NCBI GenBank assembly: GCA_027604665.1
Contig: JADGIZ010000575.1
Coordinates: 1-11,652 of the forward strand
Length of the DNA: 11,652 nt
DNA from: Polyrhizophydium stewartii
Lineage: Eukaryota; Chytridiomycota; Chytridiomycetes; Rhizophydiales
Direction: 5' to 3'
The translations under genes were made by a program, and so were the position numbers. Each line of letters opens with the position of its first letter. Position 1 is the first letter of the stretch. Positions 1 to 8,758 of the stretch are shown in pieces. A model generated the notes under the pieces. That model was given only the letters and a program-made list of their open reading frames with translations, made no database searches and had not been told where the DNA came from.

Positions 1-55
1 CGGGGTCAGCCGAGCCCCCCCCCCCCACCGCCCCCCCCCCCGTCCGCGCACGCAC
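1..55 (-). other. COX16: Start of COX16 intron 1, containing two long G-tracts
   Basis: The minus strand reads GTGCGTGCGCGG from 55 downwards, a good donor, followed by an 11-nt G-run (plus-strand C at 31-41), then a 12-nt G-run (plus-strand C at 15-26). A CTGAC branch-like motif is at 10-6. No acceptor AG with suitable spacing is visible before the edge, so exon 2 lies outside the window. Confidence 0.6.
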
Positions 56-214
56 CGTGCGGTACTTGGCGTCGATGTAGTCGTACTTGACCTGCGTCAG
101 GAACGACAGCCCGTACGCGCCCAGCACCACCATGCCCATGAACGGCACCCCGAACGCCAGCGGCGACTTGCTCGCCCGCCGCGCCAGCCGCCGCAGCGCC
201 GCCTGCATCGCCAT
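56..214 (-). CDS. COX16: COX16-like cytochrome c oxidase assembly factor, first exon (partial)
   Basis: Reading the minus strand from the ATG at 214-212 gives 53 codons beginning MAMQAALRRLARRASKSPLA. A single membrane segment follows (FGVPFMGMVVLGAYGLSFL, about residues 21-39), then TQVKYDYIDAKYRT. A short basic N-terminus, one transmembrane helix with a Phe-Gly-x-Pro start, and a TQ(V/I)(K/R)YD motif directly after it are the hallmarks of Cox16, an inner mitochondrial membrane protein that helps insert copper and assemble subunits Cox1/Cox2 of complex IV. The exon ends after ACG at 56 with a phase-0 GTGCGT donor at 55-50. The rest of the gene lies off the left edge, consistent with Cox16 being about 100-140 residues in fungi. 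The second in-frame ATG at 208-206 is an alternative start. The neighbouring ATPase is divergent and begins about 90 bp away. Family assignment is from motif recognition only. Confidence 0.8.
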
Positions 215-303
215 CTCGGGCAAACTCCTCAGGTCCGCCAAAGCATCGAGTCCGCCCACAGCCGCCGCACGTCCGCCGCCGCCGCCGCCGCCATCCAAGC
301 TCA
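215..303. promoter_or_regulatory. Compact divergent promoter between COX16 and the P5B ATPase
   Basis: Only 89 bp separate the COX16 ATG (minus, 214) from the first candidate ATG of the ATPase (plus, 304). The stretch has no convincing ORF and carries a CCG microsatellite at 273-292. No TATA box is visible. Both transcription starts must lie here, or inside the neighbouring gene, if the start codons are correct. That this is a shared bidirectional promoter is inferred from the geometry. Confidence 0.45.
273..292. repeat. (CCG)n microsatellite
   Basis: An uninterrupted 20-nt run of CCG units lies directly upstream of the ATPase start codon region, probably in its 5' UTR or promoter. Confidence 0.85.
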
Positions 304-307
304 ATGG

Positions 308-3300
308 ATGCGCTGCGCCGCCTGCTGCGGGTGCGGCAGCCCCGCTCGCCCCGCTCCAGCTGGCCAAAACCACCCCGCTGACCCGCCGCAGGCCGCCCAG
401 GAGCACCTCGCCGCCCTCGAGCGCGCGGCAACCGCGCCGCCCTCGCGAGCCCGCGACACCCGCGCGCTGTCCACCGCCGCCGCCGCCCACGCCGCCGCCG
501 CCGAAGGCCCGCACCGCGCCGCCGCCCCAGAGTTCATCGCCATCGCCGGCCTCGTGCGCTCGCCGCTCGGCGAAGCCCTCTTTCTCCTGCTCGCCGGCCT
601 CTCCGCCGGCGCCCTCGCCCTCCTCGCAAGATGGTCGCCGCGCGTCTGGTGCGCCTTCGCTCGAGCCCGCGCCGAGGCCTTCGCAGACGCAGACTTTGTC
701 CTCGTCGTTGGCCCGGACGGCACCGCTTCCGAGATCCCCGTCGTCCGCGCACAGGCCTTTGTCGCTTTCGCTGGCGGGAAGCGCCTCGAGTCCGTGCGCT
801 ACTTTGAGTACCGAAAGCTGCGCTACGTCTACTCGCCCCGCTTCGCAAGCTTCCAGGTGCGTCGCCCGTCCCCCAACGCCGACACACACGCACTTACACG
901 CCGCCGCACGCTTGTTTCCCACCGCGTCCATCAACGCGTTCCTTGCGGCTCACGTCATCCCAGCGCCAATCCCCCCGCCTCGACGAGTCCTTTGCAGACG
1001 TCCACGCCATGCGCGCGGGCCGCTCCGCAGACGAGGCCGCCGTGCTGCTCCTCGCAAACGGGCCAAACTCCATCGACGTCGGTGCCACGCCTCTCTCCAA
1101 CCTCGTCGCGGACAAGCTGCTCCATCCCTTCTACGTCTTCCAGATCGCCTCTGTCGCCATCTGGATCGCTGAGTCGTACACGTCCTATGCGCTGCTGATC
1201 CTGCTGCTCAGCACCGCTTCCGCAGCCTGGGAGGTCGCAGAGGCCGTGCGGAACGAGGCCCATCTGCGCTCCATGGCCGCCTCGGCTCCCGTCGCGTATC
1301 CTGTGCTGCGCGATGGCGCCTTGCTCAACCTCGGTCCCGCAGAGCTCGTCGTCGGCGACGCCGTCGTGCTCAGCGCTGCAATGGACTCGCTCATCGGACA
1401 CCACGTCGCCTGCGACTTGCTGCTTGTCCAGGGCGAGTGCGTCATGGACGAGGCCGCGCTCACGGGTGAGTCCGTGCCCGTCGTCAAGCTGCCGCTGCCA
1501 TACACCGACAACGATGCCACCGACGAGGACCTCGACGACAACAATGTGCCTCGGGATGCCCACACCAGATGGCCAAGCCATGCACAAGCGGGCGACGGCA
1601 ACGACAATGGCGATGGCGGCGACGTTCCGCAAGGCCCGCGATCGGCCGCTTCGGCCAAGCGCTCCTTTATCGATCCGGACCGCCACAAGAAACACATCCT
1701 CTTCAGCGGATCCAAGTTTGTCGAGCTCAAACCCCGCCGGAGCTGGGGCTTTGCGCCATCGGCTGCCAGCGGCAACGACTTGGATCCGGAAATGGTCGTG
1801 GCGGTCGTTCTCGCCACGGGCTTCTCCTCGTCCAAGGGCGAGCTCGTGCGCTCGATCCTCTTCCCGGCACACGTCGAGCTCAAGTTCAACGTCGACGCAT
1901 ATAAGTTCCTCGCTGCCCTCGGCGCCGTCGCCGCAGCGGCCTTTCTCAACCGCTTCGTAACGGCTTGCAGGAGCGGCACGCCCTGGTTCCTCGCCCTCGT
2001 GTCGTCCCTGGATCTCATCACCATCGCCGTGCCTCCGGCGTTGCCCCTCGTCCTGACCGTCGGCACAGGCCTCGCCCTCGAGCGGCTCCGACGCTCGCAG
2101 GTCTTTTGCATCGCGCCGGCAAGAATCAACTACGCGGGCCGCATCGACGTCATGTGCTGGGACAAGACGGGCACCCTGACCGTGCCCAAGCTCGCATTTT
2201 GCGGCGTCGATCCAGGCGGCAACGGCATCTTGCAGCAGGCCGCGCATCCAGCCGACGCCGGCCGAGATGCCACTGCCAAGGGCCTTGCCGCTGCGCCGCC
2301 GAGCGTCGAGACGTGCATGGCCGTCTGTCATGGCGTCGTCTTGGACGAGTCTGGCACCGAGCTCGGCAACCCTGTTGACGTCGAGATGCTGCGCGCGTCT
2401 CGCTGGCGCATCGATCCGTCGCCTCCGCCCGCCGCCTTCACAGACGCTGGCGTGCCCGTCGTGTGCACCGTCTCGCCGGCAAGCGATCCGCTCCCGACAT
2501 CCGATCCAATGCATTTTGGCCCCGCGTCAGTCACTCCCAGCGCCAGCGCCATCTCGAGCATCCACACTCTCAGGCGATTCGAGTTCGACCCACATGTGCA
2601 GCGGACGTCGGTCATTGTCTGCGCGGCACCGTCTCCTGCTGCAGCGCCGTGGCGTATCTACACCAAGGGCTCGCCGGAAGCCATCCTGCATGTCTGCCGC
2701 CCGCAGTCGATCCCGTCCGACTACTTTGCCGTCTGCCAGCAGCTCTCTGTGCAGGGGCTCTATGTCCTCGCGTGTGCATCGCGCGAGGTCGAGCCAGGCG
2801 AGTTCCCGTCTTGCTCGGCGCCACAAGCTCCATCTCTCTCGTCGCTGCCGCCCGGGGATGTCTCTGCGGGACCCGCCGCTGCACTCGCGCGCTGCCGACG
2901 AGAGCGCGTCGAGAACAACCTTGTGTTTCTGGGCTTTGTCGCGTTTGAGAACCCGATCCGGCCCGAAGCTTTTGAGACGATATCTGAGCTGCGAGAGGCG
3001 ATGGTGCGGTCGGTGATCATGTGAGTGCCGACGGCGTTTGTCTGCGTGTGTGCGCATATGCAAGCAGCGGAGCATGACCCAACGACGGAGATCTGACGCG
3101 TGCAAGCTGCGCAGCACTGGCGACAATGCGCTCACGGCCGTCCATGTCGGCCGCGCCTTGGGGCTGTGCGACACAACGCTGCTCGTCGACATGCACGAAG
3201 GCACGGTGCAGTTCAGCGAGATCCCGAGCGAAATGGACATGCCATCGCCAGCCGTCTTTCAGAAAACGCCGTCGAACAACACGCTGGCGGTGCCGCAGCA

Positions 3301-5035
3301 TACCGCGCACGGAAACCGCCACGGACACCACCACCGCAGACCGAGCAGCGGCGCGCGGGTGGTGGACGACTCGCTCACGAGTCTCGGCACGCGGCACCAC
3401 AGCCACATCGACGATCTGATCCACAGCCTCTCGGCCATGCCGCCGCAGACCGAGCTCGCTGTGACGGGCGAGGCGCTCGCGGCCCTCTGTGCGCGCGACG
3501 ACCTCGACTTTGTCGACTGGCTCGTTGGCCGCGCGCGCGTCTTCTCGCGCGTCAAGCCCGACCAAAAGACGTGGATCGTCGAGCGGCTCGTGCGCCATGG
3601 CAAGTACGTGGGCATGTGCGGCGACGGGACCAACGACTGCGGCGCGCTCAAGGCCGCGCATGTCGGCGTCGCGCTGTCCGATGCCGAGGCGTCCATTGTT
3701 GCGCCGTTCACGTCGGCGCGCAAGTGCGTTTCTGACGTTCCGTATCTTGTCCGCGAGGGCCGCTGTGCGCTCGAGACTTCTTTTATTGCATTCAAGGTCG
3801 GGATCGGCCCTCTGCCTTTCACTTGTGCCGCGGCTGCTCGGGCTATTCGGGCTGCACGCGATGGCTGACACACGCTCTTTCGGATCCGCAGTACATGACA
3901 CTCTACCCCATCATCCAGCTCACCATGTCGGCCACGCTCAACCAGCACGGCGTGGCCATGTCCAACAATCAGTTCTTTTTCGACGACATGTTCGTCGTGA
4001 CCATGCTCGCGCTGGCGATGCTCTACACCCGCCCGGCAGACACCTTGGGCCGCGAGCGGCCCACGGATGATCTCTTTTCGCCCGTCGTGCTCGTGTCAAT
4101 TGCGGGACAGGTGGTCGTGGCGATTGCCTTTTTCGCTATTAATGTGGCCGTCACGGTCGCGCAGCCGTGGTTCTGCTCGGCGGACGAGGCCACCGCAGGG
4201 CTGGATCCCATGTTCAGGCCGCTTAATGCGTCTGCGGGGGTGGACAGTTTCCCGTGCTACCCGTGCGTGTCTGCGCGTGCACCTTGTCATATCCGGACTG
4301 GACATGATCCGAGCCCGTCTCGTCTCGATTCGCTGACGCTCGCAATCGCCGCCGCGCAGGATCGACCCGCACACAGACACGTCGCAGGACCTGCTCGTCA
4401 AGTCGTTCGAGAACACATCCATCTGGCTGTACTCGCACTTTATGTTTGCCGTCGTCGCCGCGGCCGTGTCGCTCACAACGCACTTTTGCCGGCCCGTGTG
4501 GACCAACGTCTTTTTCACGGCGTACCTCGGCGCCATCACGGCCGTGCTGCTGGCGCTGCTGCTGCTCGTCGTCAACGAGTCCAGCGCGCGCATGCCCGGG
4601 CCCGAGGAGTACGCCGACGCCGTGTCGTGGCTATTCTCGATCCAGCCGGGCGTGCCGCCGTTGTTCCGCCTCGCGCAGGCCGGGCTGCTGCTCGCGTACA
4701 CGGCCTGCGCCGTGCTGTGGGAGACGCGCGTCGTGGACGTGTACGTCCGCCGCGCGGCCGCAGAGGCAGAGGCGCTCAAGATCAGGATGCTCGATGCCAA
4801 GCGCGAGGCCGCCGTCGGCATCGTCAATGCGCAGACTGCCGCGGCAGTCGGCCGCTCGTCGCGCGTGTCGCGTTCATCCGACCCGCCGGGGGCTGACGCC
4901 GCTGACGGAGACGACTACGCGGAGGACGCGGGGCTGCTTGCGCCTGCCGAGCGCGTGCGGCTGCGGCCCATCCGGCCAGCGCCCTCGGCCAGTCCCGCCG
5001 GCGACAAGTACGCGTCCATCGATGTCTGCGAGTGA
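308..5035 (+). CDS. P5B-type P-type ATPase (ATP13A2/Ypk9-like), five exons
   Basis: Proposed exons are 308-856, 964-3020, 3115-3796, 3892-4262 and 4360-5035, giving 1,445 codons including the TGA stop. Introns are 107, 94, 95 and 97 nt (phases 0, 2, 0, 2); joining 3020 to 3115 rebuilds the catalytic ITGDN motif. In order, the protein shows an N-terminal hydrophobic segment with the P5B-typical RYFEYRKLRYVY (before 183), TM1-2 (about 239-275), actuator TGES (350-353), TM3 (about 498-515), and TM4 with PPALP (540-544), the P5B substrate-site signature. These are followed by phosphorylation motif DKTGTLT (Asp583), nucleotide-site KGSPE (751-755), TGDN (870-873), hinge GDGTND (1038-1043), and six C-terminal membrane segments. 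P5B pumps sit in late endosomes, lysosomes or vacuoles and are polyamine exporters in the best-studied cases; the substrate here is inferred. The start is uncertain (308, or 304 with an extra intron). Low-complexity insertions follow TGES and precede the hinge domain. Confidence 0.9.
331..391 (+). other. Candidate additional 5' intron in the ATPase gene
   Basis: The ATG at 304 opens MDALRRLLR and would hit a stop after 25 codons unless spliced. A GTGCGG donor at 331, a CTGAC branch-like site at 379-383 and a GCAG acceptor ending at 391 define a 61-nt phase-0 intron that rejoins exactly the frame of the downstream exon (AAQEHLAAL...). The resulting protein would have 1,425 residues. The competing model starts at the ATG at 308 and reads through. 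Sequence alone does not decide; the matching splice features make the spliced form slightly more natural than the Cys/Pro-rich read-through N-terminus. Confidence 0.45.
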
Positions 5036-5153
5036 CCCGGCCGTCTGGTTGCCGCGGCGAAGGGCAGAATGAAAGCATCACACGACTTGGCTTCGTGGCG
5101 CAGTCCTGCGGCTTCCCCGACCAGCAGTTTAGACCGTCCTTGAACGACCGGCG
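5036..5153. promoter_or_regulatory. Short tandem intergenic gap upstream of the LRR gene
   Basis: Only 118 bp separate the ATPase stop from the proposed LRR-gene ATG, and both genes are on the plus strand. The gap must hold the ATPase 3' end and the LRR-gene promoter. I see no AATAAA, TATA box or CCAAT box on the plus strand. An ATG within it opens a 24-codon frame with no signal-peptide character. Confidence 0.35.
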
Positions 5154-7808
5154 ATGCCTCCGCAGGCGGGCCCCTCGCCCACGTTGCCGAGCTTCATCCC
5201 CTCTGCCGCCGACTGCGCCGTGCTGCAGCGCGCCTTTCCGCTCGCCGTCCTCGGCGTCGACTGCTGCACCCACCCGGACGTGCACTGCGACGCCGCCGGC
5301 GCACGCATCATCGGCCTGTGGGTGCACCAGAGTCCCCGACAGCGGGCAGACGAGCAGCGACATCGACGGGGCTGCGAGCGCGCCGCTGACGCTGCCCGTA
5401 CCGCCGCACCCTGCGTTGCACCCTGGCGCACCCTCCCGCCGGCCACCCGCAGCACGCCCTCGTCGCTCCCCCGCTCGTCCAGCGCCATCCCGGACCCGCT
5501 CGGCGACCTGTCGGCCCTCGAGACCCTGTGGGACTGCTCGCCGCCCGCCGAGGACGCCACGACGCAGCTGACCAGCGGACGGCCGCCGTCCATGCCGCTT
5601 CCTCCGCTGCTGCCGCCGCATCCGGCAGCAACTTGTACTATCAGGGCTGGGCGGGGCCGATCCCGGACAGCCTGGGCCGCCTCACGAGCCTGCGCTCGCT
5701 GTGGGTCCCGCGCCGGGCGGGCTCGTCCATCGGAAGGCCGCTGACCAGCCCACCGACGATGTCGCCCATTTCGCCCACTCACACGCACACGCACGCATGC
5801 ACCGCCGCAGTGACCTCGGCTTCAACCAGCTGTCGGGATCGCTGCCCTCGTCGTTCGGCAACCTGACCAATCTCGTCGATCTGTCTGTTGGCTGCTCTGC
5901 GTCGCACCATCTCGTCCAACCTCTGATCTGCTGACGGACTCTTATATCCAAACTGACGCACTTCTCTCTCGCCTCCCCGGCTGGTTGGACGACGGACCAG
6001 CAACCTGGTGTCCAACTGGCTGAACGGCACGCTGCCCGAGTCCATTGGCGGCATGACAAGCCTGCAGACGCTGTGTGTTCTTTACAACGCAATCCGTGTC
6101 ACATGCATCCTCCACCAGCACAGGCTGAGACTGGCGGATGCAGGCGACTCACCGGATCGCAGATGACAGGTCCGATCCCCGAGTCGATTGGCAAGCTTGT
6201 CAACCTGCGCGAGATGTGAGTTGCGCAGGATGCTGATGTCTGCTGGATGGAAGCATCAGACGCCTCGACGGCGCGACGACGTGGCAGGCGGCTGACCTGG
6301 ATCGCCCAAGCTCGTTTGCGTACAACCGCTTCACTGGCCCGATCCCTGACTCCATTGGCAACCTCGACGGGCTGCAGATCCTGTGAGTAGTATGAGCCTT
6401 TGCATCCAAACCAGTCGGGAGTTTTTTGCTGATCGCCCTGTGTGAATCAGCGATCTGTCGAACAACAAGCTCAACGGGTCCATTCCCTTGACGATCGGCC
6501 TGCTGTCCAGCGCAACCAAGATGTGAGTGCCTGTGCCTGTGCCTGTGTGTGCGTGTGCGTGTGGGCATGCCTGTGCATTTGGGCCTGTTTCAAGCAACTG
6601 TTTCGTGCTGAACCTTTCTGCATATAACGGCAAGTGATCTCTCTGGCAACGCAATCACTGGCCCGATTCCGCGCTCGATTGGCCATCTCCAGGCCGCGCA
6701 GTCCATGTGAGTTTCGCACCGAGTCTGCTTGCCTGCATCTCAGCAATGGCTGACTGGACAAAAGCTCGCTTGCGTCCAACCACTTGCAGGGCGAGATTCC
6801 GTCCACGATTGCCAAGCTCGCCGGTCTGCAGGGCCTGTAAGGCTTGCTTTTATTCCTTGCCACTGCCATCGAAAGCCGGTATCTGACGCTGCACTACCTT
6901 GCATGCACAGCAACCTGAGCGGCAACAATCTGACGGGAGCGATCCCCACTGCCATTGGCGGGTTGACCGGGGCTTCGTTCATGTGAGTCGGATGCGCCTC
7001 GGGTGGATCTTTGTGCGGCAGTCGACGTGCTCACAATGCTGGCCCGCGCCGCTATGCACACGTTTTAGTCAGCTCGACACGAACCAGCTGACCGGGCCGA
7101 TCCCGGACGTCTTTGGTACGCTCACCAAGCTGAACGGGCTGTGAGTCGCACGCCGGCCGACCCTGAGGGCTTTGGCCATGCATGCATGCAATGCTAAGCA
7201 GCGATCCATCTGCGGGACGCAGGAGCCTCAACGACAACAACCTGACCGGCACGCTTCCCCCGTCGATCGCTGGATTGCAGCAGCTGACGTCGCTGTGAGT
7301 CGCCTGCCACAGACCATCGCCGCCAGGACGCAGACAAAGGCTGACAGCTCGCCGCCTCGATCCACGCAGCTACATTGGCAACAACCCGCAGCTGAGCGGG
7401 CAGATCCCCTCCGGCCTCCACAACCTGCAGCGCTGCATGGCCAACGGCACGGCAACGTGCGTCGGATGGGATTTGTCCGCCGCTGCCTGCGGCGTGCCAG
7501 TGTGTCCTGGTCTCCCCTCGCCCACGGAGGCGCCTGCCCAGCCGTCGGACTCGCCGTCGCCCGCTCCGTCGGACTCGCCGCTGCCGCCGGCGCCGAACCC
7601 AAGCCCTGACCCCGCACCATCGCAGGTGGCCGTGGCGGGCTCGGTCCCGTCCGAGCCCTCGCCGCCGTCGGACCCCGTCAACAGCGAGACTGATGGCGGT
7701 GCTCTGCCCGACGGCCCGCAGCCCGACGGCCCGCACCCTCTGATCCTTCACGGCGTCGACGGCGACGATGCAGCCAGCAACAGCACGCAGACGGGCTCCA
7801 CCTCTTAA
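5154..7808 (+). CDS. Leucine-rich-repeat protein with one repeat per exon (14 exons)
   Basis: Exons: 5154-5317, 5453-5527, 5629-5700, 5811-5882, 6001-6072, 6144-6215, 6311-6382, 6451-6522, 6635-6706, 6765-6836, 6911-6982, 7069-7140, 7223-7294 and 7370-7808, totalling 490 codons with the TAA stop. All 13 introns are phase 2 and split the repeat's leading Leu/Ile codon. Exon 1 carries an N-terminal cap (DC at 20-21, DCC at 36-38, Cys45, then RIIGL) as in plant-type LRR N-terminal domains. Thirteen repeats follow, one to an exon except the last, with the plant/bacterial-like consensus LxxNxLxGxIPxxIGxL. The last exon gives a final repeat, a four-Cys cap (Cys366, 374, 384, 389) and a tail of about 100 residues rich in Pro, Ser and Asp. 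No transmembrane segment or kinase domain is present, and no signal peptide is visible from this start. The repeats suggest protein or ligand binding; the partner is unknown. Exon 1 and the first repeat are less secure than the rest. Confidence 0.85.
5453..7435 (+). repeat. Exon-coded LRR array (24-residue units)
   Basis: Starting from the exon at 5629, eleven successive exons are each exactly 72 nt and each encodes one 24-residue LRR. They are separated by introns of 110, 118, 71, 95, 68, 112, 58, 74, 86, 82 and 75 nt, the last joining the array to the final exon. The array is preceded by a degenerate 75-nt first repeat (5453-5527) and closed by a repeat in the final exon (7370-7435). Representative units contain NQLTGPIPDVFG, NRFTGPIPDSIG and NNLTGAIPTAIG. 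Exons share protein consensus but not obvious long DNA identity, so the array is old or fast-diverging. Confidence 0.88.
6523..6634 (+). repeat. GT/CCTGTG-rich simple repeat inside an LRR-gene intron
   Basis: The 112-nt intron after the exon 6451-6522 begins with a GTGAGT donor and continues into tandem TGCCTG and GTGTGC units up to about 6574. Acceptor AAG is at 6632-6634. Simple repeat expansion likely explains the greater length of this intron. Confidence 0.7.
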
Positions 7809-8236
7809 CGCCTCCGCTCTCGCCTCCGCCGCCGCCGAGAGATGCACATCTCGGTCCGGCGGATCGGGCCTCTTATCGCCGCTCCGACCTTGGGAGCACA
7901 TGACCCTCGCATCAGGCATACCGTCCCCCTCCCCGCCCGATGCCAGTGACTAATCCCCCATCACCACCCCCGGCCGCTGCCGCTCGTCTACCGCTGTCTC
8001 TGGATGTGCTCGGCGCTGCGTCTTGCCAAGCACACACACTCGCAGCACGCAGCGGGCCGAGACATGTGATGGGCTTTTAGAACAAAAAATGGGGTCATTG
8101 CAGCGCACGGTGTGAGGGATGTGACTCGCAGCGTCGGTGGAATGGGGAGAGCGCAGGCTGCGCACCGGAGGCATGGAGTGGGCATGGGCATCAATGGGGG
8201 AGGGATGGTGCGTGGCGGTGAGGGGGCGGGTCCAGG
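7809..8236. other. Convergent intergenic region
   Basis: These 428 bp lie between the LRR-gene stop (plus) and the stop of the first cysteine-rich gene (minus), so they should hold both 3' ends. No AATAAA is visible on either strand. The only A-rich patch is an ACAAAAAAT run near 8082-8090. Frames open here have no family resemblance and look like G+C-driven shadows. Confidence 0.5.
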
Positions 8237-8758
8237 TCACAGCACCAGGGCCGCAGCGGCCGACAGCGCCGCAGCAACGACGGCCGCCAAGCCAGACAAC
8301 GGCGCGGCGCCGACAACAGCGGCGTTCTTGGACCCGCTGGGCGCGCCGGTCGCCGAGCCGAGCTGCGTCGACGTCGACGTCGACGGCGACAGCGACGCCG
8401 GGGCCACAGGCGAGTTCGACGCCGCAGGCGCCGTGGCGGTCGTGCTGCCGGACGCCCGGCAGACGCCCGGCATGTCGGCCGTGTTGGGCGGGACCACGCA
8501 CGTCAGGCCAGGTGCGCACTGCGGCGCCGAGGAAGTGAAGCCGCCGCACGACTGGCCCTCGCCCGCGACGCTGCTGTTGGGCCGGATGCAGATGCCCGGC
8601 AGGTCCGTCGGTGTGCCTGGAAGGCGGGCGCACGTCAGGCCGGCCTCGCACGAGGCATCGCTGGTGCACAGGCCGGCGACACCCTGGCCCTGTGCGGCGG
8701 CAATGCCGGCGGCAGCGGCGATGGCAGCGGCGGCAGCGGTGAGCTGGTGTGTGTGCAT
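8237..8758 (-). CDS. Secreted eight-cysteine protein with GPI-anchor-like tail, copy 1
   Basis: From the ATG at 8758-8756 (A at -3) the minus strand encodes 173 residues, ending TGA at 8239-8237. An Ala-rich signal peptide is visible (MHTHQLTAAAAAIAAAAG). Eight cysteines follow with spacing C-x5-C-x5-C-x13-C-x13-C-x9-C-x5-C-x12-C. The two cysteine halves resemble each other (CEAGLTC...DLPGIC and CAPGLTC...DMPGVC), indicating an internal duplication. Next come a Ser/Thr/Ala/Pro-rich linker and a hydrophobic C-terminus preceded by SGSKNAA, the layout of a GPI attachment signal. It is a clear paralogue of the gene at 9185-9679. I do not recognise a named family. A cell-surface or wall role is inferred from the topology. 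The reading frame is open further upstream to 9082, but that extension is low-complexity and would bury the signal peptide. Confidence 0.75.
   Translation of the reverse strand: MHTHQLTAAAAAIAAAAGIAAAQGQGVAGLCTSDASCEAGLTCARLPGTPTDLPGICIRPNSSVAGEGQSCGGFTSSAPQCAPGLTCVVPPNTADMPGVCRASGSTTATAPAASNSPVAPASLSPSTSTSTQLGSATGAPSGSKNAAVVGAAPLSGLAAVVAAALSAAAALVL

Noticed and set aside
15..41. Poly-C tracts as a possible assembly artefact or telomere-like repeat
   Set aside because: They are two simple C-runs separated by ACCG, not a telomeric unit; they fall in an intron of COX16 and are more simply mononucleotide tracts, although their exact lengths may be sequencing-sensitive.
1465..1471. GGTGAGT inside ATPase exon 2, a perfect-looking splice donor
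   Set aside because: It encodes the essential TGES motif and the downstream frame continues as conserved ATPase sequence, so it is not used as a donor in the main transcript.
955..2514. Minus-strand open frame of 519 codons opposite the ATPase
   Set aside because: It is antisense to the catalytic core of a convincing P-type ATPase; its protein has no recognisable motif and its length is explained by G+C-rich codon structure.
3017..3901. Minus-strand open frame of 294 codons
   Set aside because: It is an Arg/Ala-rich shadow of ATPase exon 3, which carries TGDN and GDGTND in the plus frame.
7194..7919. Minus-strand open frame of 241 codons over the end of the LRR gene
   Set aside because: The opposite strand encodes LRRs with ordered introns; the minus product is Arg/Ala-rich without motifs.
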